64,000 nt of DNA, taken from assembly GCF_019249655.2 (NCBI RefSeq), contig NZ_CP137557.1, positions 2,637,001 to 2,701,000 on the forward strand. The letters are read 5' to 3'. Within the stretch, counting starts at the first letter, position 1, and each line of letters starts with the position of its first letter. A model generated the notes under the pieces. That model made no database searches and was not told the DNA's origin. It was given only the letters and a program-made list of their open reading frames with translations. Made by a program: the position numbers and the translations under genes. This DNA is from Segatella copri (GTDB lineage: Bacteria > Bacteroidota > Bacteroidia > Bacteroidales > Bacteroidaceae). This document shows, one piece after another, positions 49,851 through 58,657 of the stretch.

Positions 49851-51059
49851 TTATTCTCCTTTAAAGCCTTTTGCCAAGCCGCCCTCACTAGTTTCCTTGT
49901 AGAGCGATGGCAGGTCGTGACCGGTTTGTCTCATCACCTCTACCACTCTATCGAAGGATACGCTGTGGTGACCATCAGAGAAGGAGGCGTAGAGGTCGGC
50001 ATCCAGGGCACGGGCGGCAGCAAAGGCGTTGCGCTCGATGCATGGAATCTGAACCAGGCCGCAAACAGGGTCGCAGGTCATACCCAAGTGATGCTCCAAT
50101 CCCATTTCGGCAGCATACTCCACCTGGGCGGGACTGCCTCCGAAAAGCTGGCATGCCGCAGCCGAAGCCATCGCACAAGCCACGCCTACCTCGCCCTGGC
50201 AACCCACATCGGCACCACTGATAGAGGCATTGTTCTTCACGATGTTACCCACCAGTCCGGCAGTAGCCAGGGCACGGAGGATGCGGTCTTCGCTCATATC
50301 GTGTGCCGTATGCATGTGATAGAGTACGGCAGGAAGCACGCCGCAGGCACCACAGGTAGGTGCCGTAACGATGGTGCCGCCCGAAGCATTCTCTTCGCTC
50401 ACCGCCAGGGCATAGGAATAAACCAAGCCGCGGCTCTGCAGGGAAGCCCGATAGCCCTTTGCCTTGATATGATAGGTGGCAGCCTTGCGCTGAAGCTTCA
50501 ACGGACCAGGCAGCACACCCTCGTGGTTGAGACCGTTGCGGATAGACTGCTTCATGGTTTCCCATATCTTACGGAGGAAGTCCCAGATGTCCTTATCCTC
50601 GCATTTCTCTACGTATTCCCAGAAGGCACGACCATTCTCGTAGCACCATTGCTGGATATCAGCCATGGTATGAAGGTCGTAAACATCGTCTGCGCCCAGT
50701 TCCTCGTGGCCCTGGATGCCATCAGAAAGGGCACCGCCGCCGATGCTGTACACCGTCCACTCGTCGATGACGTCGCCATTCAGGTCCTTGCCCACAAACT
50801 TCATTCCGTTAGGATGGAAAGGCAGGAAGGTTTGAGGCTCCCAGTTGATGTGCACGATATGCTTCTTCAGCACCTCCTCGATGGCAACATCGGTCATGTG
50901 ACCCTTGCCGGTAGCAGCGAGGGCCCCATAGAGTGTCACCTCGTAAGAGGAAGCATTGCCACATCGCTCCAGGAAGAGCTTGGCGGCACGCTGGGGACCC
51001 ATGGTATGACTGCTCGATGGTCCCTTTCCTATTCTGTACAATTCCTTTAATGATTTCAT
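49851..51059 (-). CDS. sdaA: L-serine ammonia-lyase, iron-sulfur, single chain
   Basis: 402 residues. GPSSSHTMGPQRAAKLFLE (13-31) and APTCGACGVLPAVLY are the beta- and alpha-domain signatures. Cysteines in CGACG, MTCDPVCG and QIPCIERN are positioned to hold the 4Fe-4S cluster. Converts L-serine to pyruvate and ammonia. Its proximity to an amino-acid ABC transporter on the same strand suggests that serine or a related amino acid is taken up and used for energy, but this is an inference. Confidence 0.95.
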   Translation of the reverse strand: MKSLKELYRIGKGPSSSHTMGPQRAAKLFLERCGNASSYEVTLYGALAATGKGHMTDVAIEEVLKKHIVHINWEPQTFLPFHPNGMKFVGKDLNGDVIDEWTVYSIGGGALSDGIQGHEELGADDVYDLHTMADIQQWCYENGRAFWEYVEKCEDKDIWDFLRKIWETMKQSIRNGLNHEGVLPGPLKLQRKAATYHIKAKGYRASLQSRGLVYSYALAVSEENASGGTIVTAPTCGACGVLPAVLYHMHTAHDMSEDRILRALATAGLVGNIVKNNASISGADVGCQGEVGVACAMASAAACQLFGGSPAQVEYAAEMGLEHHLGMTCDPVCGLVQIPCIERNAFAAARALDADLYASFSDGHHSVSFDRVVEVMRQTGHDLPSLYKETSEGGLAKGFKGE

Positions 51060-51103
51060 ATCCGTCTCGTCTATAATGTTTTGGTTATTAAATTGTTAAT
51101 TAT

Positions 51104-51865
51104 TTATTTCACCTGAGTTGCTTTCTTGATGACGATATCATCCAGCGGACGATCGTTATTCTCCTTGTTGGTAGCAACATTCTGGATTTTACCTACCACG
51201 TCAAGGCCTTCCAGCACCTCTCCGAACACGGTATATCCGTTGTCAAGATGCGGCACGCCACCATATTTAATATATCCCTGCTGCAGTTCGGCGGATGGGA
51301 TGGCATACGACTTGCCCTCTCTCTTCTCCTTCTCCACATAGTATTCCATCTGTCGAGGCGAGAAGTTTCTGCCCCAGGTGATATAGAAATCGGTGGAAGC
51401 CGAAGCCTTGGTTGGGTTCTCATCGTCTCCCTCGCGAGCCGCACAAAGCTGTCCACGCTTGTGGTAGTACTTAGGATAGATGATTTCGGCAGGCACGGTA
51501 TAGTCTACATCAAACTTCTCAACCTTTCCCGGAGTCACCTTTCGGCAGGAGTAGTCACCACCCTGAATCATGAAGTTCTTGATGACTCGCTGGAAGATGC
51601 AGCCGTTGTAATAGCCGCTGTTCACGAGTTTCAGAAAGTTGTCGCGATGGTGCGGCGTGTCGTTATAGAGGGCCACACGGATGTTGCCCATCGTGGTTTC
51701 GAGCAGCACCTCGTGGCAGGTGGTGTCGCGAGGAGTCTCCCATGGGAGAAGCTGTGCCTGGCCTGCCTTTGCATCCGAAGCATTCTGCTGTGCATTCGTC
51801 TGAGCCTGCGCATTTACCGAACAAGCCATCAGCAAGATTGCGCAGAAAGATAGTATTTTTTTCAT
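51104..51865 (-). CDS. Exported peptidyl-prolyl cis-trans isomerase (cyclophilin type)
   Basis: 253 residues. Signal peptide MKKILSFCAILLMACSVNAQ. The cyclophilin domain has VLLETTMGNIRVALYNDTPH, GCIFQRVIKNFMIQGGDYS and YTVFGEVLEGLDVVGKI. Bacterial cyclophilins often replace parts of the canonical active site, and here there is an extra insertion (REGDDENPTKASASTDFYIT). Probably a periplasmic folding helper. Own promoter at 51904-51911. Confidence 0.88.
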   Translation of the reverse strand: MKKILSFCAILLMACSVNAQAQTNAQQNASDAKAGQAQLLPWETPRDTTCHEVLLETTMGNIRVALYNDTPHHRDNFLKLVNSGYYNGCIFQRVIKNFMIQGGDYSCRKVTPGKVEKFDVDYTVPAEIIYPKYYHKRGQLCAAREGDDENPTKASASTDFYITWGRNFSPRQMEYYVEKEKREGKSYAIPSAELQQGYIKYGGVPHLDNGYTVFGEVLEGLDVVGKIQNVATNKENNDRPLDDIVIKKATQVK

Positions 51866-51903
51866 TTTCTTATGAATTTTATCGAATCAATTGTTATCGA
51901 TTG

Positions 51904-51911
51904 CAAAGATA
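51904..51911 (-). promoter_or_regulatory. Candidate -7 box of the cyclophilin gene
   Basis: Minus-strand TATCTTTG, ~40 bases upstream of the start. Confidence 0.5.
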
Positions 51912-51955
51912 ATGATTTTATTCTAAAAAGTTATGCTTTTCTCGAACTTTCTTTA

Positions 51956-51963
51956 TATCTTTG
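51956..51963 (+). promoter_or_regulatory. Candidate -7 box of the envelope-protein gene
   Basis: TATCTTTG, 26 bases before the ATG at 51989, divergent from the cyclophilin box 45 bases away. Confidence 0.6.
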
Positions 51964-51988
51964 CGTTCAAAATAAAGAAAATGATAAA

Positions 51989-52972
51989 ATGATGATAAAA
52001 AAGAGATTATATCTTCTTCTCTTGGGCTTCGCTCTGTTTGGAATGAAAGCCCAAGCGCAACATGTGAGCTTCGGACCTCTGCATAGTCCCGACAGTCCGC
52101 GCGAGGATTGGCTGCTGCCTGGCGACACCGTTTATCAGGACGGAAAGACCGTGGTTTATGGCGGCAAGCCGATGAAGCATACCTATACCCCACTGAGGCA
52201 TATCGCTTCCGGTTCATTAAATGACGAGATTTACGGAATGAAGGATTGTTTAGGGGATGGATTGAATAATGCCCTAAAGAATCCGAAGGATAGCGATTAT
52301 TATAATAATCCGATTTCCAACCTTGCCAATAGCGGGGCTTTCGGGGATAGATTTGGAAATGATGGATTTGGAAACGGATATGGCTGGAACCGATATGGCT
52401 ACGGCTGGGGACTGCACAAGGGATTGAATCTTTCGATAGATCTCTCGGTTTTCGCTACTTTCGGCAAGAATGCCCCTCACTGGGGCGGCTTCACCCAGAC
52501 CATCAACGCCACCTATCTCACACCTCTCACCAAGGACAACAAGTTGTGGATGGCGCTGGGCACCTACATCAACAACATCAATTACGGAAGCGACAACTTC
52601 CACGATGGTGGCGTGTATGGCATGCTGGGGTATAAATTCAACGAGCATTGGGAGGCTTTTGTTTATGGTCAGGTGAGCGTGGCTAATAATTATAACTCTA
52701 TATATAATAGGTATGCCGGATATGGCTATGGCCCATTTGGTTATAGAGGATATGGCTATGGTCCATTTGGTTACGGCATGTATCCCGGAGCCTGGGGCAT
52801 GGGTGTGATGCCAGGCGGATACGGCATGGGTGCCGCCGGTGCCAACGTATTGGGAGCCGGAGTAAGATACACCAACAAGAATTTCTCCATCGGAGTGAGT
52901 GTTGAGGGGAATTGGTATAATACCCCAAAGACACCTACCTATTATAAGCAATACGATTATCCGGTGAAATAA
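51989..52972 (+). CDS. Exported Gly/Tyr-rich protein, probable outer-membrane barrel
   Basis: 327 residues from MMIKKRLYLLLLGFALFGMK; a longer frame from 51872 would start upstream of the promoter. Signal peptide ends at AQAQ. The mature part has LNLSIDLSVFATFGKNAPHW and AFVYGQVSVANNYNSIYNRY strands with alternating aromatic residues, as in small beta-barrels. A Gly-Tyr-Pro repeat (GYGYGPFGYRGYGYGPFGYG, about residues 245-265) would sit in a loop. No family recognised. Confidence 0.6.
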   Translation: MMIKKRLYLLLLGFALFGMKAQAQHVSFGPLHSPDSPREDWLLPGDTVYQDGKTVVYGGKPMKHTYTPLRHIASGSLNDEIYGMKDCLGDGLNNALKNPKDSDYYNNPISNLANSGAFGDRFGNDGFGNGYGWNRYGYGWGLHKGLNLSIDLSVFATFGKNAPHWGGFTQTINATYLTPLTKDNKLWMALGTYINNINYGSDNFHDGGVYGMLGYKFNEHWEAFVYGQVSVANNYNSIYNRYAGYGYGPFGYRGYGYGPFGYGMYPGAWGMGVMPGGYGMGAAGANVLGAGVRYTNKNFSIGVSVEGNWYNTPKTPTYYKQYDYPVK

Positions 52973-52976
52973 ACGA

Positions 52977-53173
52977 AAGCCCCACACGGGCTGAAAGCCC
53001 AGAAGCTCCTAGCCCAGGGCAACACCCTGGGTTTACAAGGTATATAGCAAAATCGCCCTGTAAGGGCAAAAGCTTCTCATACACAAAGCTTTTGCCCTTA
53101 CAGGGCGACAAACTTGCGCTCATGATTACCCAGGGTGTTGCCCTGGGCTAGGAGCTTCTGCCCTTTCAGGGCG
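52977..53173. repeat. REP-like repeat, locus 3 (largest)
   Basis: Two CCCAGGG...CCCTGGG modules in opposite orientation, three GCCCTT(T/A)CAGGGC-type modules and a CCCACACGGGCTGAAAGCCC stem within 200 bp. The middle copies carry GTAAGGGC/GCCCTTAC, compensating changes that keep the stem paired. Confidence 0.85.
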
Positions 53174-53184
53174 TCTGGATTTTC

Positions 53185-54300
53185 TTATTCTCCACAAATA
53201 ATCTGAACGATGCGCTCGGCCGATCTGCCATCCCATCTATCCGGAATGCCGGCCTTCTTCCATTCGCCCTTCACAATCTTCTCCATCGCCAGCTGCAGCT
53301 TCTCAGGGTCTTCGGCTACCAGCTCGTTCGTACCCACGGTCACCGTTTCCTGGTGCTCGGTATAACTGTTCAGCGTGATGCAAGGCACACCGTTGAAGGT
53401 AGCCTCCTCAGCCACATTGCCCGAATCCGTGATCACACCCATGGCATGGGCAGCGAGATAAGAGAAGTCGAGATAGCCCTGAGGCTGCACCACCATGATG
53501 CCCGACTGATGATCAGCCACATCCTGGTAAGCCTTGAAAGCCAGCACGAATCCCAATGCCTTGCCACGCAGAGGCGCCAACACCTTGATGCCCGCCTTTC
53601 TTGCCACCCCATCGATGGTGGAAATCAGCTTTTTCATCTCCTCAATGTTGTTCACTATCGCCTTGCGGTTCAAGGTAAGCAACAGATACTTGCCTTCCTC
53701 CAGATGCTCCTGGTCCATCACGGCAGGGCGCTGCATGCGCTGCTGCAGGAATCGGATGTTGTCGATGAGCACATTGCCCACCATATATACCTTAGAGAGT
53801 TCGGCTCCCTCCTTGTTGGCGATGCTGTTGTTCGAGATACCCGCCGTGAAGAGGATATCCGACAGACCATCAATCACCAGTCGGTTGATTTCCTTCGGCA
53901 TGGTGATATCGAAGCTGCGGGTACCTGCCGCGATATGCGCCAGCTTCACGCCCTGCTTCTTGGTAACGATAGCCACGGCCATCGTAGAAGCCAGGTCATC
54001 TACCACGATGACCACATCCGTAGGATGCTGCTGCAGATAGCGCTCAAACTGAGCCATCACCTGTCCGGTAAGCTCGTTCATGTTCTCGCAGTCCACGCCC
54101 AGATATACATCCGGCTTCCTGATGTCCAGATCAGAGAACAGAGAGTCTTCCAGCGTCTCGTCGTCCTCACGACCCGTGAACACCAGTTCATACTCCACCC
54201 CTTCGCCCTGCTTCTGGGCGTTCTCTATCGCTCTAATCACCGGAGCCACCTTAATGAAGTTAGGTCTCGCTCCGGCTACAATACAAATTTTCTTACTCAT
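53185..54300 (-). CDS. wecB: UDP-N-acetylglucosamine 2-epimerase (non-hydrolysing)
   Basis: 371 residues. CIVAGARPNFIKVAPVIRAI is the N-terminal nucleotide-sugar loop. GRE-DDETLEDSLFSDLD, KLAHIAAGTRSFDITMPKEI, LLTLNRKAIVNNI and ITDSGNVAEEATFNGVPCIT follow the WecB pattern. Converts UDP-GlcNAc to UDP-ManNAc for surface polysaccharide. Single gene here; partner ManNAcA dehydrogenase not in view. The usual E(D/N)R near residue 100 reads ENMNELTG, within family range. Confidence 0.9.
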   Translation of the reverse strand: MSKKICIVAGARPNFIKVAPVIRAIENAQKQGEGVEYELVFTGREDDETLEDSLFSDLDIRKPDVYLGVDCENMNELTGQVMAQFERYLQQHPTDVVIVVDDLASTMAVAIVTKKQGVKLAHIAAGTRSFDITMPKEINRLVIDGLSDILFTAGISNNSIANKEGAELSKVYMVGNVLIDNIRFLQQRMQRPAVMDQEHLEEGKYLLLTLNRKAIVNNIEEMKKLISTIDGVARKAGIKVLAPLRGKALGFVLAFKAYQDVADHQSGIMVVQPQGYLDFSYLAAHAMGVITDSGNVAEEATFNGVPCITLNSYTEHQETVTVGTNELVAEDPEKLQLAMEKIVKGEWKKAGIPDRWDGRSAERIVQIICGE

Positions 54301-54332
54301 ACTTTTAAGTTTACTTACTGTTAGACAAAAAT

Positions 54333-55286
54333 TTACTTACTGTTAAACAAATCCTTGATGCCACCGATGGAACCCATCAGATTGGTAGCCTCGTATGGCA
54401 GATAAACCACCTTGTTGTCCTTGCCCTGAGCCACCTCTTGCATCATGGTGATATACTTCTGTGCAAGCAGATAGTTGGCTGGGTTGGTGCTCTGGCCCAC
54501 CGCCTCGGTAATCTTCTGGATGGCAATCGCCTCAGCCTCAGCCTTGCGGATGCGCGCCGTAGCCTCACCCTCGGCTCTGAGGATAGCCTGCTGCTTGGCA
54601 GCCTCAGCCTTGTTGACGATGGCAGCCTTCTCACCCTCAGAGAGCAGGCGCTGCTTCTCCTTCTCACCTTCACTGGTCAGGATGGTGGCACGCTTGTTAC
54701 GCTCAGCCTGCATCTGCTTCTCCATCGCCATGAGCACGCTCTCGGGAGGCGTGATGTCCTGCAACTCCACACGGTTCACCTTGATACCCCACTTGTTGGT
54801 GGCATCATCGAGCACGGCACGGAGCTTGGTGTTGATGGTATCGCGCGAGGTAAGGGTCTGGTCCAGCTCCATCTCTCCGATGATGTTACGCAGGGTGGTC
54901 TGGGTCAGCTTCTCTATGGCGTTAGGCAGGTTGTTGATTTCATACACGCTCTTGAAAGGATCCACAATCTGGAAATAAAGCAGCGCATTAATCTGCATCT
55001 GGATATTATCCTTGGTAATCACATTCTGTCGGTCGAAGTCGTACACCTGTTCACGAAGGTCGATGTTGTTGGTATAGGTATATCTACCTCCACGCATCGC
55101 CACGATGGTCTTCGCCTGGTCGATGAACGGGATAATGATGTTGATACCCGGCTTCAGGGTGGCATAGTAGCGACCCAATCGCTCGATAATCTTGGTCTCA
55201 CTCTGGGGAATGATCACGATGGTTTTCTTTACCACAACCAGTGCAAGTAACACTAGAGCGATTAATACATAAAGTCCTATTTCCAT
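54333..55286 (-). CDS. SPFH/Band 7 protein, stomatin-like (QmcA type)
   Basis: 317 residues. N-terminal membrane helix (GLYVLIALVLLALVVVKKTI), then the SPFH domain (SETKIIERLGRYYATLKPGI; NKWGIKVNRVELQDITPP). A long charged helix rich in AEAEAxA follows (RAEGEATARIRKAEAEAIAI). Such proteins form rings in detergent-resistant membrane domains and work with the NfeD protein encoded next (55346-55798) on the same strand. Function in quality control of membrane proteins is inferred from the family. Confidence 0.9.
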   Translation of the reverse strand: MEIGLYVLIALVLLALVVVKKTIVIIPQSETKIIERLGRYYATLKPGINIIIPFIDQAKTIVAMRGGRYTYTNNIDLREQVYDFDRQNVITKDNIQMQINALLYFQIVDPFKSVYEINNLPNAIEKLTQTTLRNIIGEMELDQTLTSRDTINTKLRAVLDDATNKWGIKVNRVELQDITPPESVLMAMEKQMQAERNKRATILTSEGEKEKQRLLSEGEKAAIVNKAEAAKQQAILRAEGEATARIRKAEAEAIAIQKITEAVGQSTNPANYLLAQKYITMMQEVAQGKDNKVVYLPYEATNLMGSIGGIKDLFNSK

Positions 55287-55345
55287 GATGTTTATAATTT
55301 AAATTAATACTTTTTCTATAGCTTTCTTCGGGTTGCGGCAAGATG

Positions 55346-55798
55346 CTAGAACTCCTCAACCTGCAGGATGATAGACTGATGTCCCTTCACCCTTACTCGG
55401 GCTCCCTCGGCGATATCCTCCCTGCATCCGGGTGCCTCCGCCTTCCAGTCGTCGCCATCGAGCTTCACTCTTCCGTATCCGCCCGCCACAATGGTCTGGG
55501 TCACCTCTCCTATCTGTCCCTTCAGGGCATCCGAATTGCTCTTGCGCTCATCGGCACCCTTTCGGATAGCCTTCACCAGATGCGGACGGATCAGCAGGAT
55601 ACTCATCACGGAGCATACCGCCCATACCACCACCTGCACCCAGAAGGGAGCATCCATCACCGCCACCGGTATGCTGATAAGCGCACCGATGGCAAAACAA
55701 GTTACGTAGAAGTCGCCCGAAGACAACTCCAGAATCAGGCAAATGAACATAATGACTGTCCAGAATAGCCATAGGTTTTGAGAGATGTAGTCCATCAT
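55346..55798 (-). CDS. NfeD-like membrane protein
   Basis: 150 residues. Two or three membrane helices in the first 75 residues, then a C-terminal OB-fold (GQIGEVTQTIVAGGYGRVKL ... GARVRVKGHQSIILQVEEF). Short-form NfeD, found coupled with stomatin genes in bacteria and archaea. Upstream partner of the SPFH gene, with a 59-base gap. Confidence 0.9.
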   Translation of the reverse strand: MMDYISQNLWLFWTVIMFICLILELSSGDFYVTCFAIGALISIPVAVMDAPFWVQVVVWAVCSVMSILLIRPHLVKAIRKGADERKSNSDALKGQIGEVTQTIVAGGYGRVKLDGDDWKAEAPGCREDIAEGARVRVKGHQSIILQVEEF

Positions 55799-55904
55799 AA
55801 TATGAATTCTATTATTGAGATTTTACAAATAGCATCCAACACTCCTTGGGGGATATTTTAGGCGTTACCCCCTTATCTCTTCTTCGTTGAAGAAACCGCT
55901 CATT

Positions 55905-56864
55905 CTACTTCTTTGTAGACGAGAAACCGCTTAGCGAACTGGCTTTGATGGTTCTTACCGGAGTCTTTGAAATCTTGGAAGATTTCGATGACTTCGATGA
56001 TTTTGAAGACTTTGAAGATACACCAGAAGTAGAATATGCTCCATTCTGCGGCTTGTAATACTTCAAGGCAGTAGGCATCGCCGCTTTCAGGGCTGCGATT
56101 CGCTTGGCATCCGAAGGGTGGTCGCTGAAGAGATCACTCTTGTTGCTGTTGCCCGAAGCCGCAGCCATGCGCTCCCAGAAAGGAATCGCCTGCTGAGGGT
56201 CGTAGCCTGCCATGGCGGCGAAGATAAGACCCATGTAGTCAGCCTCCGTCTCGTTTTCACGCGAATACTTCAGGTTGCGGAAAGAAAAATACTGTCCTGC
56301 CACGGCACTCGCCATGTCGCCCACACCGCTTCCCACAGTCTGGTTGAGCACACTGCCCAGGATGCTGGTGCCCACCTGCTGGTTCTGCGCCTTCGACATC
56401 TGTTCGGCGCTATGCTTAGCCACGGCGTGCGCTATCTCGTGTCCCAGAACGATGGCGAGCGAATTGTCGCTCGAAGCCACTGGGAGCAGTCCTTCGTAAA
56501 CCACAATCTTTCCACCCGGCATGCAGAAGGCGTTTACGCTATTATCCTGCACCAGGTTGAATTCCCAGGAATAGTTCTGCAAGTCGTTGGCATATCCGTT
56601 TTCCTTGAGATAGGTTTCCACGGCAGCCGCCAGCCTCTTGCCCACTCTCTCCACCTGCGCCGTCTTCGTGGCATTGGTAGATTTTTTGGCAGAAGCCATA
56701 TATTTGGTATATTCCTGGTTCGACAAACTCAACACCTGCGCATCCGAAACCGAGATGCGGTGTGTTCTACCGGTCAGAGGCACGGTCTGCGTGGTGCCGC
56801 AGGAAGCCAACATCAAAGTTGTCATCGCTCCCAGCGCCCAAACTCTCATTCTCTTCTTTTTCAT
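55905..56864 (-). CDS. M48-family metallopeptidase, lipoprotein
   Basis: 319 residues. Lipobox LMLASC (Cys22). Catalytic HEIAHAVAKH at about residue 141, with the third ligand in RENETEADYMGLIFAAMAGY. FSDHPSDAKRIAAL is the M48 C-terminal motif. A serine/lysine repeat (SSKSSKSSKSSKSSKISK) closes the protein. Family members (BepA/LoiP type) degrade misassembled outer-membrane proteins in the periplasm. Confidence 0.9.
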   Translation of the reverse strand: MKKKRMRVWALGAMTTLMLASCGTTQTVPLTGRTHRISVSDAQVLSLSNQEYTKYMASAKKSTNATKTAQVERVGKRLAAAVETYLKENGYANDLQNYSWEFNLVQDNSVNAFCMPGGKIVVYEGLLPVASSDNSLAIVLGHEIAHAVAKHSAEQMSKAQNQQVGTSILGSVLNQTVGSGVGDMASAVAGQYFSFRNLKYSRENETEADYMGLIFAAMAGYDPQQAIPFWERMAAASGNSNKSDLFSDHPSDAKRIAALKAAMPTALKYYKPQNGAYSTSGVSSKSSKSSKSSKSSKISKTPVRTIKASSLSGFSSTKK

Positions 56865-56890
56865 CTTTATATTTTGTTTACATTATACAA

Positions 56891-56961
56891 TTCATTATAT
56901 CAATTCAATCTCTGCATCAATTTATTATATTAATTCAATCTCTGCATCAATTCATTATATC
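56891..56961. repeat. 30-bp tandem repeat (~2.3 copies)
   Basis: Unit ATTCAATCTCTGCATCAATT plus TATTATATTA-like spacer; the first core begins at 56903 and recurs at 56933. The end overlaps the stop codon of the AAA-ATPase gene. Confidence 0.75.
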
Positions 56962-58511
56962 TTCCATTCCAGGCAGTTCACCTCGTCCTTCACCGAGAAG
57001 TTCAAGCCTATCTTCACCACCTTCTTGCCGCTCATCTTGAAAGCATCGGCATAGTGCTTTGCCTCTATCTGGGCGAGAGCCTCCTCGGCACTCTTGTTGA
57101 ATTTCAGCTCCATCACGTAGATGATATCTGCAGTCTCCATCGTGATATCGATTCTGCCCTTCGCCGTATGCTGCTCCACGAGGATATCATAGTTGGTGAG
57201 CAGGGCAAACATGATGTAGAGCGTCTGCTGCCAATGCCCCTCGTAGTGGGTGTTGTCGCAGTAAGGAATGGTTTCCAGGAAATCAGCCAGCAATTGCAGG
57301 GCTTCATCTATTTCACCACTATTAACATAGGTAGAAATATCTGCTACCACAACCCTTCCCGCATCAATTCCCGATTCAAGGTAGCCCGGCAACAAACTGT
57401 CGAACAGTCCCACCTCGATTTCCTTGTTAGGAAAGTCGAGCGTATAAACATCTATTTTCTTTTCATAATCCTTGATGGTAAGATAGCCACTCTGATACAG
57501 CAGCGGAGTGAGCGATGTCATTCTTTCCGTTGCAGCATCAAAGGATGCAGCCTTAGCCCTCACCCGCCCCAACTGCGAAGGCAGCACATGAAACTCCCTC
57601 ATTTTTTCAATCAGGTAGGTAGGTGTGCCCGATCCAAACCAGTAATCATCCATTCTGCCATCAGCAAAGCAATTAAGCAGACTGTAAGGATTGAAGACAT
57701 CAGGCGATGGCCAGCAGAAATGATAGCCATCATAATGGTCTTTCAGTTCCTGGATGGTCTCCTCCCTGCTCAGTTCCAGATGCTCGGCAAGAGCGTCGAT
57801 GTCATCGCTCATCTGGGTCAACAGTTCCTCTTTGGTGATACCGCAGATACCAGCATAAGGCTCGTCCATGCTCACATTCTTGATATTGTTCAGCTCGCTG
57901 AAGATGCTCAGCTGCGAGAACTTCGTGATGCCCGTCAGGAAGACGAAACGGAGCATAGACTCATTGCCTTTCAAAGGACTATAGAAGTTGCGCATCGTGT
58001 TGCGGAGCTCATCGAGTTTTTCCTTTTCATGCGCCACATCCAGCAGCGGTGCGTCATATTCATCAATGAGCACCACCACCTGCTTGCCCGTCTTCCAGTA
58101 AACCACTTCTATCAAGTCATTGAACCGATTGTTGTTTCCGTTACGGTGATTTTCTATACCATACTTTTGTTCATAATCTTCCAAAAGGTAGCCCAGATAC
58201 TCTTCCAGCTGCGCCTTCTCCATGTGCTTGCCCTTGCTCAGGTCGAAGTGCAGCACGGGATATTCGTTCCACTCCTTCTCCAGCTTCTCGATGGCAAGCC
58301 CCTCGAAGAGTTCCTTCTTGCCCTCGAAATAACTCTTAAAGGTAGAAACCAGCAGCGACTTGCCGAAACGGCGTGGTCGGCTCAGGAAGAAATACGTTCC
58401 ATCGGTATGGGTCATACGATAGATGTATTCCGTCTTGTCCACATAGAACTTGTCCTCCTTGCGGATACGTTCAAATGTCTGAATTCCTATAGGATATAAT
58501 TTTCTTGCCAT
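56955..58511 (-). CDS. AAA-ATPase-like protein with PD-(D/E)XK nuclease-like C-terminus
   Basis: 518 residues from MARKLYPIGIQTFERIRKED. The N-terminal AAA-ATPase-like domain (PF09820 type) has FYVDKTEYIYRMTHTDGTYF and the P-loop-like SRPRRFGKSLLVSTFKSYF, plus LIDEYDAPL (Walker B). The C-terminal PD-(D/E)XK-like domain (PF08011 type) has GRIDITMETADIIYVMELKF with D, E and K spaced as in nucleases. Very common and multi-copy in Bacteroidales; true function unknown. Single gene. Confidence 0.88.
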   Translation of the reverse strand: MARKLYPIGIQTFERIRKEDKFYVDKTEYIYRMTHTDGTYFFLSRPRRFGKSLLVSTFKSYFEGKKELFEGLAIEKLEKEWNEYPVLHFDLSKGKHMEKAQLEEYLGYLLEDYEQKYGIENHRNGNNNRFNDLIEVVYWKTGKQVVVLIDEYDAPLLDVAHEKEKLDELRNTMRNFYSPLKGNESMLRFVFLTGITKFSQLSIFSELNNIKNVSMDEPYAGICGITKEELLTQMSDDIDALAEHLELSREETIQELKDHYDGYHFCWPSPDVFNPYSLLNCFADGRMDDYWFGSGTPTYLIEKMREFHVLPSQLGRVRAKAASFDAATERMTSLTPLLYQSGYLTIKDYEKKIDVYTLDFPNKEIEVGLFDSLLPGYLESGIDAGRVVVADISTYVNSGEIDEALQLLADFLETIPYCDNTHYEGHWQQTLYIMFALLTNYDILVEQHTAKGRIDITMETADIIYVMELKFNKSAEEALAQIEAKHYADAFKMSGKKVVKIGLNFSVKDEVNCLEWKI

Positions 58512-58585
58512 AATCAAAAGCTATCTAATGAATTGCAAATATACATCAAATCCCCGAAACAACCAAGTATTTCTACGATTTTAAC

Positions 58586-58633
58586 AAAAAATAAATCCCG
58601 ACCCAGAGATTCCACTGAATCTCCGAGCCGGGA
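58586..58633 (-). terminator. Terminator of the second GHL10 gene
   Basis: Minus strand: TCCCGGCTCGGAGATT pairs with AATCTCTGGGTCGGGA, then TTTATTTTTTG. Confidence 0.8.
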
Positions 58634-58657
58634 ACATCAATATTTCGAAAGCTTCAC

